DNA from: Phyto melanocephala
Lineage: Eukaryota > Arthropoda > Insecta > Diptera > Rhinophoridae
NCBI GenBank assembly: GCA_941918925.1
Contig: OW799234.1
Coordinates: 109,365,884-109,429,883, forward strand
Direction of reading: 5' to 3'
Length of the DNA: 64,000 nucleotides
In this document: in pieces, positions 11,673-23,484 of the stretch
Layout: each line of letters opens with the position of its first letter
Position numbering within the stretch: the stretch's first letter is position 1
Position numbers and translations under genes: made by a program
Notes under the pieces: model-generated
The model's database searches: none
What the model was told of the DNA's origin: nothing
Seen by the model: the letters and a program-made list of their open reading frames with translations, nothing else

Positions 11673-12230
11673 TTACCCACCACCAAAAAAATAGTTTGCG
11701 GTTATATTAATTTTGTCACTCCTTTAATAATACAACGAAGTATTAACTTAAAGGTCCATAAAACACTTATTTGCTAAGTTCTGTATTGAGTTAGGGACGA
11801 TCTTTAAATATCCATACATCTGTCCATTTGTTTAAAGCTCAAGTAGAAAAAGCTAGGAGAATGAAAATTTTCCAGAATATTTCTAATACATTAAAAATTT
11901 TTGAAATGGGCAAATTCGGTGAAATAGAAAGAAAACTATAGCTTTTAGTGCAAGAACAGGTCATAAAAAATCTCATTTTGACCTTGAAAAGGATCCCAAA
12001 AGCAATGAACAGTACTAACAATTTACAAATGATGCTTTCTGGGCAATAGCACTTTAACAGGAGGAATGAAACTCCCATATCCCATATTCTACATAATGGC
12101 TACCTCTTACATAATGTTCTATTAATGAGATTTAAGATCTAAGATTTTACAAATATAGATTTTCGGTCAATGTTATTATTATACTTGAAAAATAAGGTGA
12201 TACGCTCACTTCAACGTCAGTCTACCATGT
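11673..12230 (-). mobile_element. Degenerate DINE-like element, 'ACCCACCACC' subtype
   Basis: Begins with ACCCACCACCAAAAAAA and GTCACTCC, the diverged reverse of the GGAATGACAAAA / GGTGGTGGGT 3' end at 43130-43187. The segment 11820-12230 (ACATCTGTCC, GGTGATACGCTCACTT) resembles 43780-44115, so the two are old copies of one subtype. Confidence 0.45.
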
Positions 12231-12649
12231 TTTGTTTTTTTGTTCATATAATCTCTGTATAGTAAAATATTTAAGTAGAATAAAGTTCTCGTTACACGTC
12301 AATATTTAAGATGAATAAATTAACATAAATTACTGTGACAAGCCTTTTTTAATGTCTACCTCTAAGATATTGAATAATCTACTATTATTGAAATTCAAAA
12401 TTTAATAAATTCGCTAAAAAAATATATGAAGCTGAAATTTCTTCAGTGTGGTTTTCTGGATAATCTAAGCTTAAAACAAAAAAAGTAAAATGACGCGACC
12501 ATTTTATCGCGATCTTCCCGTGAAAGGCCTTTTTTGTTTAGATTCAAGTGCTTACCCATACAAAGTTAATGTTAATCTTTGACCATCTTTTGTTGCTAAG
12601 TCTTTGTCTTTAGTTTCCCTAAAAATACAATCTGTTTTGAAACACAATA
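12231..12649. other. No feature seen
   Basis: A/T-rich spacer between a DINE-like copy and the Tc1 element. Confidence 0.35.
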
Positions 12650-14152
12650 TACAGTGGTCAAAAAAATTATTCGACATAAGCCAAGAAGTTTGTGTTTTTA
12701 TCAATAAAAAACAGTGAACTGTCTTATTTAACAAAAATGTCGTTGAAAACGTTTTATTAGGGAGCGAAGATTTTTATTCTTCACAAAAATATTGGAATTT
12801 TATTAAAATATTATAAAAAACTTCATAATATATAAAAAAAGTAGAACAAAAAAGTATTCGACATAGTTATTATTCTTGGAAGATTTAACACGTATTTGTA
12901 CTTAAGAACTGAGTTGCATTTCCACGTCGGCGAATTACGTTTCTTAAGCAATTTGACATAGAATTTACCAAGGTTTTGGTATATTCTGGATCGATTTTAT
13001 TCCATTCCTCGAAAAGGATCTCTTTCATTTGGTTCTTGCTTGTGCATTTACGATTTCTTAATTTTTTCTCCACGTGACCTCAGAGATGTTTAATATGGTT
13101 GAGATGTGGGGATTATGGCGGCGTTATTATTATTTTGGGGCAATTATAGAGAAGCCAAAGTTATGTGTTAAGAGCAAAATGCTTGGGTTCATTATTTTGG
13201 TAAAACTGAAATTTATTTGCCAGTCTCAGCTTTTCTGCACTAGGTCGTAAATTAAGCATGAGGAGTTCAATGTATTTACGATGATTCATAATCCCATCAA
13301 TAAATGTTAAATTGCTCACACCTGATGCTACCATATAACCCCAAACCATAACACCACCTCCACCATGTATTACGGTGGATTTCATATTTCTTTCCTCCAA
13401 CTCTGTATTTGGGTTACAATATACTAAAACCTTAGCGTCACAACCAAATAGGTTATATTTGCTTTCGTTGACAAAAATAACATCCATCCAGAACTCCGGA
13501 GGCTTACTAACACGCTGTTTTACGAATTGTAGTCTTAGCTTTCTGTTCTTTTTGGATATGGTTGGCTTTTTTGGCTGATCTTGCGTGGAAAGCGTGTTTT
13601 TTTAAAACGGTTCTTATTGTTCGAGGAGTAAAAGATACTCCTATGTAGTCTTCAGTGGTTTTCGCTAAAATGGTTGCATTTATTTTAGGGTTTCTTCTAA
13701 ACTCCTCTACTATTTGTTGCTCGTCTGCTTCAGTAAGCTTGGAATGGCGCCTACTTCTAAACTTGTTGATCACACTTTTTTTTTATTTATTTTTATTTTT
13801 TTATTATGTAATGCACAGTAGTTCTGGATCTTTGAATAATAGTTTATATGCTTTTTTTCAGTCTTTCCCAATTTAGAATAATAAATTATTAAATTTCTAA
13901 CATCCAAAGATGTTTCTGTACTTTTACGTCCCATCGTTATGATTACTTGTACAGAAATATAAAACAACTACAAGAAAATTGTAACTTGGAATTCTAACGG
14001 TATTTTTAAAAAGGAAAATCAAAAGTTATAAGAGATGAACGAGTAAATAAATAAACAAAGTTGCACGTCGAATACTTTTGAAATTTCATGATTTTGTTTT
14101 CGATTGCAAAGCTGTTGTAAAAAGCGCATTATATTTTATTTTTCTGACTGTA
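12650..14152 (-). mobile_element. Tc1-like transposon, near full length, inactive
   Basis: TA stands at both ends (12650-12651 and 14151-14152), followed by CAGTGGTCAAAA on the left and CAGTCAGAAAAA on the right, read inward. The motif TATTCGACAT recurs at 12668 and 12854, and as its inverse near 14066 (ACGTCGAATACTTTT). This resembles the inner and outer direct repeats of long-TIR Tc1 elements. The length (1.5 kb) is normal for Tc1. The single gene inside is broken. Confidence 0.75.
12885..13937 (-). pseudogene. Tc1-family transposase pseudogene (DD34E class)
   Basis: Starts with MGRKSTETSLD (13937), then an HTH region with KLTEADEQQI and FTPRTIRTVLKK. The catalytic core follows: VIFVNESKYNLFG, GGGGVMVWG, FYQNNEPKH, a decayed SPHLNHIKHL and a C-terminus with EEWNKIDPEY. 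Frameshifts lie near 13770 and 13500. In-frame stops lie after the NEPKH block, in the PP-stop-SPHL motif and at the Trp of the ENLW-type motif. The 34-residue spacing of the last two catalytic positions is kept, but all three acids are lost (Asp to Asn, Asp to Asn, Glu to Lys). The protein would cut and join transposon ends at TA sites; this copy cannot. Confidence 0.9.
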
Positions 14153-16344
14153 CATTAAAAGGCAATAATAATATAACAAAACATAATGATCGAAATAAGA
14201 AAATATCCTATGCATAAAAATACTTCAATGGCAAAAGAGAATTTAAGCAATGAAATTAATTGTTATTTTGGTAAGAACTGTAGGCAAAACAATTTATTTT
14301 GTTGTACAAGTGTATCACAAAACAATGGTGGTGCGTATCGAAAACGCGGCACATAAAATTATAGTGATCATACTTATTTAATAAGAATTTTCCTGCAAAT
14401 TTTTCATAGAAGTTTTTTTCTTTGTATGTTTTTTTTTATAAAATGTGTCCTTGTTTGGTGTGAATGACATTGAAAATATATAAAATCCATTAAGTCATAT
14501 CACAAAAAAACTAATAAAAAAAACAACTCCCTTAAAAGCCCTCTCAAAATTATCCCAAATACCGAGACAAAAATTTAAAACGTTTTTAATAAATTACCCT
14601 AAATGTTTACCTAAATTGGCTTATTAATCTTTTTGAAAATGAAACGGATGTGTTTCTAATACCTCAACGCTAAGGCGTATGAAAATTGAAATATTTTGTT
14701 CAGATTAATCATACGTCAAGGGACACTATGTCATCAAATAAATATCTAAAGTAGAATGTATGTATAATATATTGTTGTTAAAAGATTTATTAATGTTAAA
14801 CATATGTTGAGTTCAACTATTATTAGCAAACACTAAAACTAAAAACAACACTTAATCTTTAGACACTTAATATTTTTGCATGTTTTAAAGGAAGTTTTTC
14901 AAAGACAGGTGGGTTAGCAAAATTAATTAAGAATTTATTAAGAATAAGTTATAATTGTTGTATTTCATGTAAACTTCATCTTAAAATATTATTATGCTTA
15001 TCTTATGTTTAAGTATAGAAGATAAACCTTAAGTCAGTGAGTCTGAATTGTGGAAACTACCTTAAAAATAAATAACCGAAAGATGTAATAAAATGTAGTT
15101 GTACTTTCCTTTATCATTTGGAAATTATATAAAAAATTCATTTCATGAGTTATTTTCAAAAATTTTGCAAATCACCTGGTGACTTAAAATTTCGAAGCTA
15201 TTTACAGGATTTATCTGCTAATGCTGCAAATACATCATGAATGTAATATTTCAATTACCCTCTATTCTCTGAAGATTGAGAAACACCCCCTTAAATGTTA
15301 CAAGCATCCACTTAGGTATAAGCATCGAAGACAAGACTGGTTTGATTGATTTGATTTATGATCTGATGTAAGTAAGAAGAAAACCAAAGTCACTTGTGAT
15401 TTATTGTCTTGAAATTGTTGTGATTTGTCGACGTCATCAATACAACAATAAAATATGTGTGTAAGTACTTTTTCTTTGACTGTTTATTTTTTATATTTTA
15501 TTTTTCTTTTTAATTCTATACATGGCTTCTTTTTACGGACAAGGGAGTCTACTTTACCTTGTCAAGGATGAAAGCAGCAAACAGACTAGCAAAGAAATGT
15601 GTCACGTGGTCATTATTTATGTATGTGTGTTTTTAGTCTTTCTTTAATTTAACCAAAGCCATCAGGTAAGAATTTAATGTGTTTTTTGTTGTCTCACAAG
15701 TACATTTTCAAAGTTTATATCTTTTGTTCCCGTTTTTTTGTTTATGCTCTTTGAGTAGTTGTATTTTGCGTTAGTAGTGTTTAGCATAAACAAGAATTTT
15801 ATTTAAATGATTTTCTGTACAAAACAAGGTTAAAATTATAATCAATCTTCAGACGGCATTATAATAAAGAACATTTATGTGGCAAAAGAAATGGCTTATA
15901 ATTTTAAATAGTAGTTTTATAACTGTTAAATATTTAAGGATAATAAAAAGCTTTTTGTTAGAATTAAATAAGGTTGGCAATAATTCGGTAAATTTTTGAT
16001 GGTTGATTAAGGAAAAAAAGAAAAGCCAATATAATGGTAATTCTTGTATACTTAAGATATCAGTTTAGTTTTTTTCTATGATCCGATTTGCTTAAAATAA
16101 CTTGACTACATGAATTCTATCAGATTCTCAGATAATTTCTAAATTTCGATATTAATAAAGCTATTTAAAGATTTAAGCAACTAAAAATCTTAAATTTCTA
16201 GATATCGGCCTTAAAAATTTATATTTCTAAAACCATTGAAGAAATCCCAAAGCCTTTAAAGCACATTAAATAATATATTAATAACAATGTTAGTTTGAAT
16301 TTAATGGTTTGATATTTGAATTTCAATAAATCTCTACATGAGTA
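14153..16344. other. A/T-rich, no feature seen
   Basis: 2.2 kb without a frame over 60 codons, terminal repeats or recognisable homology. Confidence 0.4.
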
Positions 16345-17141
16345 GTATAAGGGAATATCTGTGGTATACAGTGAGTGTAAGGGTATATCTGTGGCTTGGA
16401 GCTAAAAGGGCCAATGTCACCTTTTTTCTCTTTTGAGTTAATCATTGCATTAGATTTATTTTCGTGCTCTTTTTCATTATGGTAAAGCAGCTAAAATCAT
16501 ACTTAAACCAGAACAGCTTCATAAATAAAATACTGGCCAATTTCACTATGAAAGCATATATAAAAGCTAAAGTTCAATTCCAATTTTCTCAAAAGTAAAT
16601 ATTTTGACATTGGCGCTTTTAGCTCCAAGCCACAGGTATATAGGTTTGCCATTCCGTGTGAAATTTCTGCAATTTTCATTTACGACCCCATGAAGTATAT
16701 ATTTTCAGAAAGCTTATAAATAGGGGAGTCGATTAAAACCAGCCCGTCTGTAAAATTTATAAAAATATTAGAGTGCAGGGTAAGAAAATATTAGAAATAT
16801 TTGGGAGTTGATCGGTATTGAAAATCAGAAAATTCGCTCTATTAACAACTAAGGAATGATGAAAAAAGCTAGACCACCTCGTCTTTTCACACCAATGTAA
16901 ACTGGATGACAGGAAAACTTTTATTGTATTTTTATTTAACATACATGCATACATAAACTCAATTTATAACTTTACAATGGGTTGTTTTTAAGCGGATAAA
17001 GTCATTAAAAATATAATGAAATATGTATGTATGTATGTATTAATGAGATGATTGGTGATAAAAAGAATTGGTATTGCATTACTACACGTTGTGAAGGGTA
17101 TATAAGATTCGGCTCGACCGAATATCGTACTCTTACTTGTG
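16345..17141 (-). mobile_element. DINE-like element interrupted by a MITE
   Basis: The 3' part (TGCCATTCCGTGTGAAAT, GACCCCATGAAGTATATA, GGGGAGTCGATTAA) starts right after the MITE at 16388-16636. The GGTATA-type end lies before it (near 16350-16387). The 5' head ends at 17141: GAATATCGTACTCTTACTTG, the complement of the CAAGTAAGAG head. Confidence 0.65.
16388..16636. mobile_element. TA-flanked MITE, copy 1 (TCTGTGGCTT ends)
   Basis: Terminal inverted repeats of about 31 bp: TCTGTGGCTTGGAGCTAAAA...GCTCCAAGCCACAGG, with GGGCCAATGTCA just inside. TA flanks both ends (16386-16387 and 16637-16638), as for Tc1/mariner-type mobilisation. About 85% identical by eye to 55380-55629. Confidence 0.8.
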
Positions 17142-17287
17142 TTTTCAGCACTCATTGTCGGCATACTAAAATATACTTAAAAGCTACTACAATTTTATGA
17201 AATAAAAAAAATTATTTTTTTATATTTTTATAATTAGATTTTTTTTTTCAGTTAAATCTACAAATACAGAGCCTTACAATTTAAGTA

Positions 17288-18219
17288 AAGAGTGATTTTT
17301 TAAGAGCTATAGGAAAGTTTAAAAATAAACACATAAAATTCAGAAAAACGCATGAAATCTTTATTTGAATCGATAGTACGGTCCATATAATTTAATGTTT
17401 GAAGATTATTTCATGCAAATGTTGACCGTGACTTGGCCTCGAATGGTCCATCCGCTTAGTCCAATTTTGGCATATTCTTTCCAACATTTTGGCCGGTATC
17501 TAATGCTTTAATGTTGTCGTCCAATGCGTCAATTGAAGCAAACATGTGTGTATAGACATGAGCTTTAACATAGCCCCACAAAAAATAGTCTGAAGGCGTT
17601 AAATCGCACAATCTAGGCGGCCAATTGACCGGTCCCGAACGTGAAATAAACTGTTCACCGAAATCGTCGCTCAATAAGTTCATTGTTAAGCGTGCTGTGT
17701 CGCATGTGGCACCGTTTTGTTGAAACCATATGTCATGCAAGTCAAGCTCTTGCATTTTGGGCAAATTAAAATTGGACATCATCTCACGGCAGCGCTCACC
17801 ATTCACAGTTACGTTACGATTCGCATCATCTTTGAAGAAGTACGGTCCAATGATGCTACCATCCCATTAACCGTACCAAACTGTGACTTTTTCTGGATGA
17901 ATTGGTAGCTCTTGCAATGCTTCTGGCTAATCTTCACTCCAAAATCGACATTTCTGCTTATTAACGTAACCATTGAGCCAAAAATGAGCTTTGTCGATGA
18001 ACACAATTTTTCGATAAGAAGCGCGCGAATAACTTTCTTAACAGAGCACGCATTTTGATAATAAAATTCAATAATTTGCAGGCGTAGTTCCTTTGTAAGA
18101 CGATTCATGGTTAAATTATAGACCAAACTGATGATGTTTGACAGTGAAACAAAACACGAAACGTGGGTCAGCTGTTTAAACCAGTGTTGCCAAAAAGATA
18201 ATAGCTAAAAAACACCCTC
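17288..18219 (-). mobile_element. mariner-type element, internally deleted
   Basis: Degenerate ends: AAGAGTGATTTTTTAAGAGC on the left and GAGGGTGTTTTTTAGCTATT as the inward reading of the right. TA stands directly outside both (17286-17287 and 18220-18221). At 932 bp it is shorter than the usual ~1.3 kb, matching the missing central third of the transposase gene. Confidence 0.75.
17456..18126 (-). pseudogene. mariner-family transposase pseudogene
   Basis: The N-terminal HTH reads MNRLTKELRLQIIEFYYQNA with SVKKVIRALL. About 100 residues are then missing and the frame resumes, out of phase, at RKIVFIDKAHFWLNG, which keeps the first catalytic Asp. After a frameshift near 17809 it continues with NVTVNGERC, DIWFQQNGATCD and CDLTPSDYFLWGYVKAHVY. 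The second catalytic Asp is Asn (QQN for QQD). This belongs to the insect transposases with a DUF4817-type HTH and a DDE_3 core. Not functional. Confidence 0.85.
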
Positions 18220-18221
18220 TA

Positions 18222-18699
18222 TATTTAATAATATTTCTATGCTACCTTATACATAAGTACATAAAGTTTAAAAATATCATCAGTCTTAAAAATATAATAA
18301 AAATAATTAATAAAATATTACGACAAAAAATAATATTTTGTTTTAGTGAGCGGTAACGATAGTACATTTGTAAGTCTATACAAATAGAGTCGTATTATAA
18401 TTAAAAAAAATTATTTTAGAGTAATATTTTAATTATTTTTTAATAGTGATTGTTATTTTTTAGTTATGTGCGATTAAAAAATGGTAATTTTAAATTTTGC
18501 ATGAAAATTTTTTACCTCGGTTATACGAATATGTAACCCTTATTACCCTCACTTCTGAAAAAGTTCATTTAAAAAACCCTATATCAACATCAACACTAAA
18601 AGGGTGTGCACTATCTTATACATACGTACAGCAACCACATTTGCATTAATTTCAGATTTCTTATTACCGATGTCATCTTTTTAAATTTTTAAATAATTA
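18222..18699. other. A/T-rich, no feature seen
   Basis: Spacer between a mariner relic and a DINE-like copy. Confidence 0.35.
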
Positions 18700-19390
18700 G
18701 CGGTTCTCTAAAAGTGAAGCCCTTTTATTTGGTTTTTGACAGAGAAAAAATTATCAGTCATTTTGTATAGGGAACTTATATTCTAAGCTATTTAATAGTT
18801 TACTGTATTCTACTGGTCCAGCCCTTTCATTGGATACCAAAATTATGAGGTTGAAGGGGAAAAAGCCGTAATTTCTGTGTTTGGCCCATATATCTGCCAT
18901 TGACATTTTGGATTTTTACTTTTTCTTAGTTGAATAAATTTTACTGGTCAAGCCCTTTCTTTTGACACCAATATTGTGGGTTTGAAGGACGCATGGTCAT
19001 AGTAAATATATTTTACCCAAATATGTGCATTTTATTTCGAACGCATTCTAAGAACTAAATTTTTTCACAGTATTCTGTATTATTGTCTTCTTGCATTTGA
19101 TACTTGTATTAAAAGAATTTAAGGTGAGCACATTTTGAATTAAGTTTAGAAACAAAGACAGTCGTGCTTATTTACTTATATCTCTAGAAGTTAAAGGACG
19201 ATTTTACTGGATTTAAATAGCAGTTCATACGAGGATATTTACAAAGGATTTCAGATGCTTCAACCAGCAAACGGACATTGCTCAATCGGCTTCCCTAATC
19301 ATAAGCTTTAAGAAAATATATTATTTATGTGGTCGAAAATGTATACTGCCAAAATTACAAACTGAATGACAAAATGAATGGCACTACAGT
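18700..19390 (+). mobile_element. Degenerate DINE-like element with internal repeats
   Basis: Units with ACTGGTCCAGCCCTTTCATT near 18805 and ACTGGTCAAGCCCTTTCTTT near 18945, plus weaker ones near 18712 and 19075, form a small tandem array. The 3' part (19280-19390) has CTCAATCGGCTTCCC, CATAAGCTTTAAGAAAATAT and ACAAACTGAATGACAAA, diverged forms of the family's 3' blocks. Confidence 0.5.
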
Positions 19391-19936
19391 TGATCTTATA
19401 AAAAGAACACAGTCTTAATAATGATTAGGAAAACTCATCTATTGAGGAAAATGGCAGTACTAAGCGAGTAAGTTCCCAAACCATTTGTCAAGTGGATTCA
19501 CTGTGTCTATTCAAAAATAGGATGCAATTTCTATTAAACCTGGTAACTCGTTAAAGAAATAATTTCATGAATGGTTCAACTTGAGATCCTGTCATGCACT
19601 TCCTTACACTTTTGTCGAATGACAAGTTTTCATTTTCCATTTCTTTAATAGTAAAACCAATATCTTATTTCTTGTGTATGGGTTCAAGAATGATATGCAA
19701 GTGGCTTTGTATATCGTTAGATAAATATAAAAATGGTGTATCTCGATTTTTAACGAAAAAGCGTTTTTAACTTTTTGTGGTAGTCCACATACAAACACAT
19801 CACCATAAAAAAATTTATTGAAATATGGTATTGAATAACGGATTTATAGCCACAAAAAAAAGTTATAACCGATTTCATTCTTTTAATTTTTTTCAGTTTT
19901 TTTCCTTATTTTATATGGGTTTAAAAAATTGAGATA
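19391..19936. other. No feature seen
   Basis: A/T-rich; one 64-codon minus frame (19604-19798) without a domain. Confidence 0.35.
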
Positions 19937-20900
19937 CGCCCTTTTTTTAAATGAAGCCATTATTATTATTTATTTCTTTTATATTCGTTATTTGTTTTGA
20001 AATCAATAAAATCGATAGGTCGCAGTGCTTTGTAAAGCGTGTTCAATTTTGTTGTTCCCTACTTTAAAAAAGAAAACACAGAAAATTCAAATTTAATGGG
20101 GAATGTTTATTATCATTTGAAAGAAAATTATTTAGTACTTGTTTTTTGAAGATTATGTCTATCAAATGTTGACCGTTGCTACGTCGCAGATGGTCCATCC
20201 ATTGAGTCCAATTTTCGATGACTCGTTCGAACATTTCGACTGGTAACTGGCGAATGACACGCGTAATTTTTTCCTTAAAGGCCTGAACCGCATAAACTTT
20301 ACACTGTACATATTCCCATAGGAAAAACTCGAATGGTTTGATATCACACGATCTTGGTGGCCAATCGACCGGCCCAAAACGTGAAATTATATGCTCACCG
20401 AAGTGTTCTCTCAATAAATCCATTGATTGATGCGATGTGTGGGAAGTGGCGCCGTCTTGATAAAACCAAATGTCACCGAGATCACGAGCTTCAATTTCAG
20501 GCAAAAAATAGTCGGTTATCATGGCACGAAAATGGTTGCCATTGACGGTTACGTTCGCACCGGTCTTCGTGTACACTATCAGCTACGGCCGCTTTATTTT
20601 CTTCACAGCGTGCTGGACGTGGTCTATTCGGTTGAATATTATCCAATAATGAATATGCTGGGTCTCAAAATAAGTGATGATGTTGAAAATAGTGGGCTCA
20701 GTAGGCCGATTATGTTGACCATAAGTTGTGCGAAGTGCACGAAACACATTCCTCATAGAACGTGAATTTTCGTAATGAAGTTGAACGATTTGTAAACAGT
20801 GTTCAAGCGTAAGTCTTTCCATTATGAAATGTCAAACATTAGTAAACACAAATAACATGACAGCATGACATGACCAACGCGATCTGTTAAAAAAAGTCTA
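19937..20900 (-). mobile_element. mariner-type element, internally deleted (second lineage)
   Basis: TA (19935-19936) precedes CGCCCTTTTTTTAA. The right end, read inward, is TAGACTTTTTTTAA with TA outside (20901-20902). The terminal repeats are weak, but their equal length and position around a mariner gene support them. 964 bp. Confidence 0.6.
20064..20822 (-). pseudogene. mariner-family transposase pseudogene
   Basis: N-terminus MERLTLEHCLQIVQLHYENS with VFRALRTTYGQHNRPTEPTI, followed in a shifted frame by SLLDNIQPNRPRPAR and AAVADSVHEDR. A deletion then joins this to ANVTVNGNHFRAMI, and the C-terminal half is one 170-codon frame: DIWFYQDGATSHT (second catalytic Asp kept), RSCDIKPFEFFLWEYV and GQHLIDIIF. 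The first catalytic block is deleted. The position that is normally Asp in the LTPLDYFLW motif reads Glu. Sequence differs clearly from the copy 2.6 kb upstream, so this is a separate insertion. Confidence 0.85.
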
Positions 20901-20902
20901 TA

Positions 20903-22207
20903 TATTTTTTGTATTCTGAAATAATTTTTTAAATTATTCAAGACGATTTAGATTTTTTCGTGTCATAGAAAAGTCTTCTCTATACTGTCCTTATCTAATT
21001 TCTACTAATATGATTTGTGTAACCTTTGATATCATTTGAGTAATTAACTATTTACAGGGATAATTTTTTAATTTTTTACAACTTTTTGTAAAAATAATTT
21101 TTAATTCTATAAGACGCTATATATTTTGTGCTTAAGCTTAAGTCTTCTAAATAATTGATTTATATGCTTCATTAAATTATAAACTGATTACTTTGCTTGT
21201 TGTGCGGTTAAGATGTATCAAACATTTCTAAGACTTTTCTCTTCTTTAACATTAAAAGAAATTCATACATCAAATACAGACATGAAATGCAAATCATACC
21301 TAAACATCATAAGCCTACCAAACCACTTCTATCAAATTAATTTAGCCACAAATATTATACTGCATAAAGTAAAGCTTTTTAAGCACATATAAACATTTCA
21401 GAAATTTATTGAATTTTAAATGAAACCTTCGTTTTGCAACAATTAAAAACTAACAGCCAAAGGTCATCCACAAAACATCTTGCAGTTTAAAGGTTTTCTA
21501 CATCTTCAAGTGTGTAGTAGAGAGATGAGGAAAATAAATGGGAAACTGTTTGAAACAGCCAACGAAATCAAAACAATGCATTTTGCAATACATTTTATGC
21601 TTTTGTTCTGCACAAATTTTCAAATCAAAACCTGCTTAAAAGTATCTCTTAAAAAAAATACTTACTTTCTCTTAGGGTAGTACTCGCTCTTAGTATTTTA
21701 CGCTCTTTGCTTGCTGAATCTGAAAAAGCGGCTAAAAAGTGTTGGCGTTTGTGATAGTTTTTTTTTGTTGGGAATTTTTGAAAATTGGCATTGTTCAATT
21801 CATTTTATATTTATTAAAAGTCTCTCTTAAGTCTTATTTTTATGAAATAGTTTCACTAAAATCTGTACTAACAGGAGTTTGAAATAACTTTTTTCTTTAT
21901 AAAAAATTCTATTTACAGAAAAACCTTTCAAAATAATAAATTTTAGCAAATATCAAAAAAAAAAATGTTTTGTTTGCACATAATTTTTAAATCATAGTCT
22001 TTCTGTCAAAATATTTCACAAGTTCTTAATTTATTAACAAATTAAAAAAGTTTCCTTTTTTTAAGTCCATTTTAACTAAGATATTAATGTGGTATTCTGT
22101 CCTATCTAATTTCGGATAGACTATAGGTTTTTAATATAAAAACTATCTTTAGTATAATAAATTTACCGAATGAATTTAAAGATTTTGATTTTGAAATGTG
22201 TAAAGCT
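20903..22207. other. A/T-rich, no feature seen
   Basis: Short frames only (21480-21680, 66 codons). No domain or repeat structure recognised. Confidence 0.35.
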
Positions 22208-23187
22208 ACACAGAAAAAATAAATATGAATTTCAATTACAAAATTAATACTATTAATTAAAATATTATTTGATTTTGCTCCAATCATCAAAATGATACTA
22301 CTAATTAAATGAAAATTAATATTTTTAATTGAAAATATGTTGTGAAAAATATCAATTAAAAGAGTATAAAAAAATTAATTAATATATAATTTAATATTTA
22401 AAAATAATTTTAATTAATTTAATCACTCCTGTAATTGGAATTTGGGATTAATTTGAATAATGTATTAACTGTATCAATAATATAAATTATTGAACCGGTT
22501 TAGAAAAAGAATCCGGAAAAAATAGACATATTTTTTTTAGATACATATTTATTTTTAACATGCATCAATATATAGGTACATACATTTTGAATTACACTGC
22601 ATATATTAAAAGTATACGAAAAATACAAAGCATAATACAATATAACACATTTAGGAACTGGTGGCATAACCAAACATCATATTATCAAAAATAAAGGAGG
22701 TGCATCCTAGACCTAAGCGCAAAAAAATTTTACCCATTAAAAATTTTATCAAACGAAGAGAAGAAACTCAAAGAATTACTTACATTTAAGGTTAGAATCC
22801 AACAGAATTTAACGGGCTGCAAGAAATATTGACTTTAGTCCCATCTGCAATAAAGTTCTGTTCCGTTTTTTTTGAATATGTACTTAGTAGAATTTTAATC
22901 TGCTAAACCACCATTTATTTTAATATTACCCACCTTATTAACCAAAATTATATTAAGACTTTCCTTCAAATTATATCAGGACTTTGATTCAAAAAGAATT
23001 CTTGACAAAAAAAAAATAAATTTTTCCTATTTTATTTTTCAATATACTTTTTTCAACTGACAGAAATCTTTAAGTTTTATATCAATAAAAAAAAATTATT
23101 TAAAGTAATTCAAAATATAATCCAAATTTAAGAATAAATCAGTTAGTCAATTAATTAAAAAATATTAGGCAGTAATTTTTTCTGTGA
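22208..23187. mobile_element. Candidate TIR element containing A/T-rich repeat copy B
   Basis: CACAGAAAAAATA at 22209 and TTTTTTCTGTG ending at 23186 form matching ends. The first 235 bp match 345-578 in inverse orientation. No transposase is visible. A clear target duplication is lacking, so the right boundary is tentative. Confidence 0.4.
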
Positions 23188-23267
23188 TAATTTTAAAAAT
23201 AATTTAACTATACGTATGTACTATTAAAAACCACAAACAAACAAATAAATTTTAAATCTTATAAGGA

Positions 23268-23484
23268 TACATACATACATTCATGCATACATACATAAAT
23301 ACATACATACATACATACATACATACATACATACAAACATACATACATACATACATACATACATACATACATACATACATACATACATACATACATACAT
23401 ACATACATACAAACATACATACATACATACATACATACATACATACATACATACATACATACATAAATACATACATACATACAT
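23268..23484. repeat. CATA tetranucleotide microsatellite
   Basis: About 54 units of CATA with a few single-base changes (CAAA, AATA). Open frames of repeated MYVC or IHTY on either strand across it are artefacts of the repeat. Confidence 0.98.

Noticed and set aside
13375..13876. Plus-strand frames over the Tc1 element
   Set aside because: Shadows of the minus-strand transposase pseudogene, which carries the recognisable HTH and catalytic motifs.
20354..20765. 63- and 112-codon plus-strand frames
   Set aside because: Antisense to the mariner transposase pseudogene.
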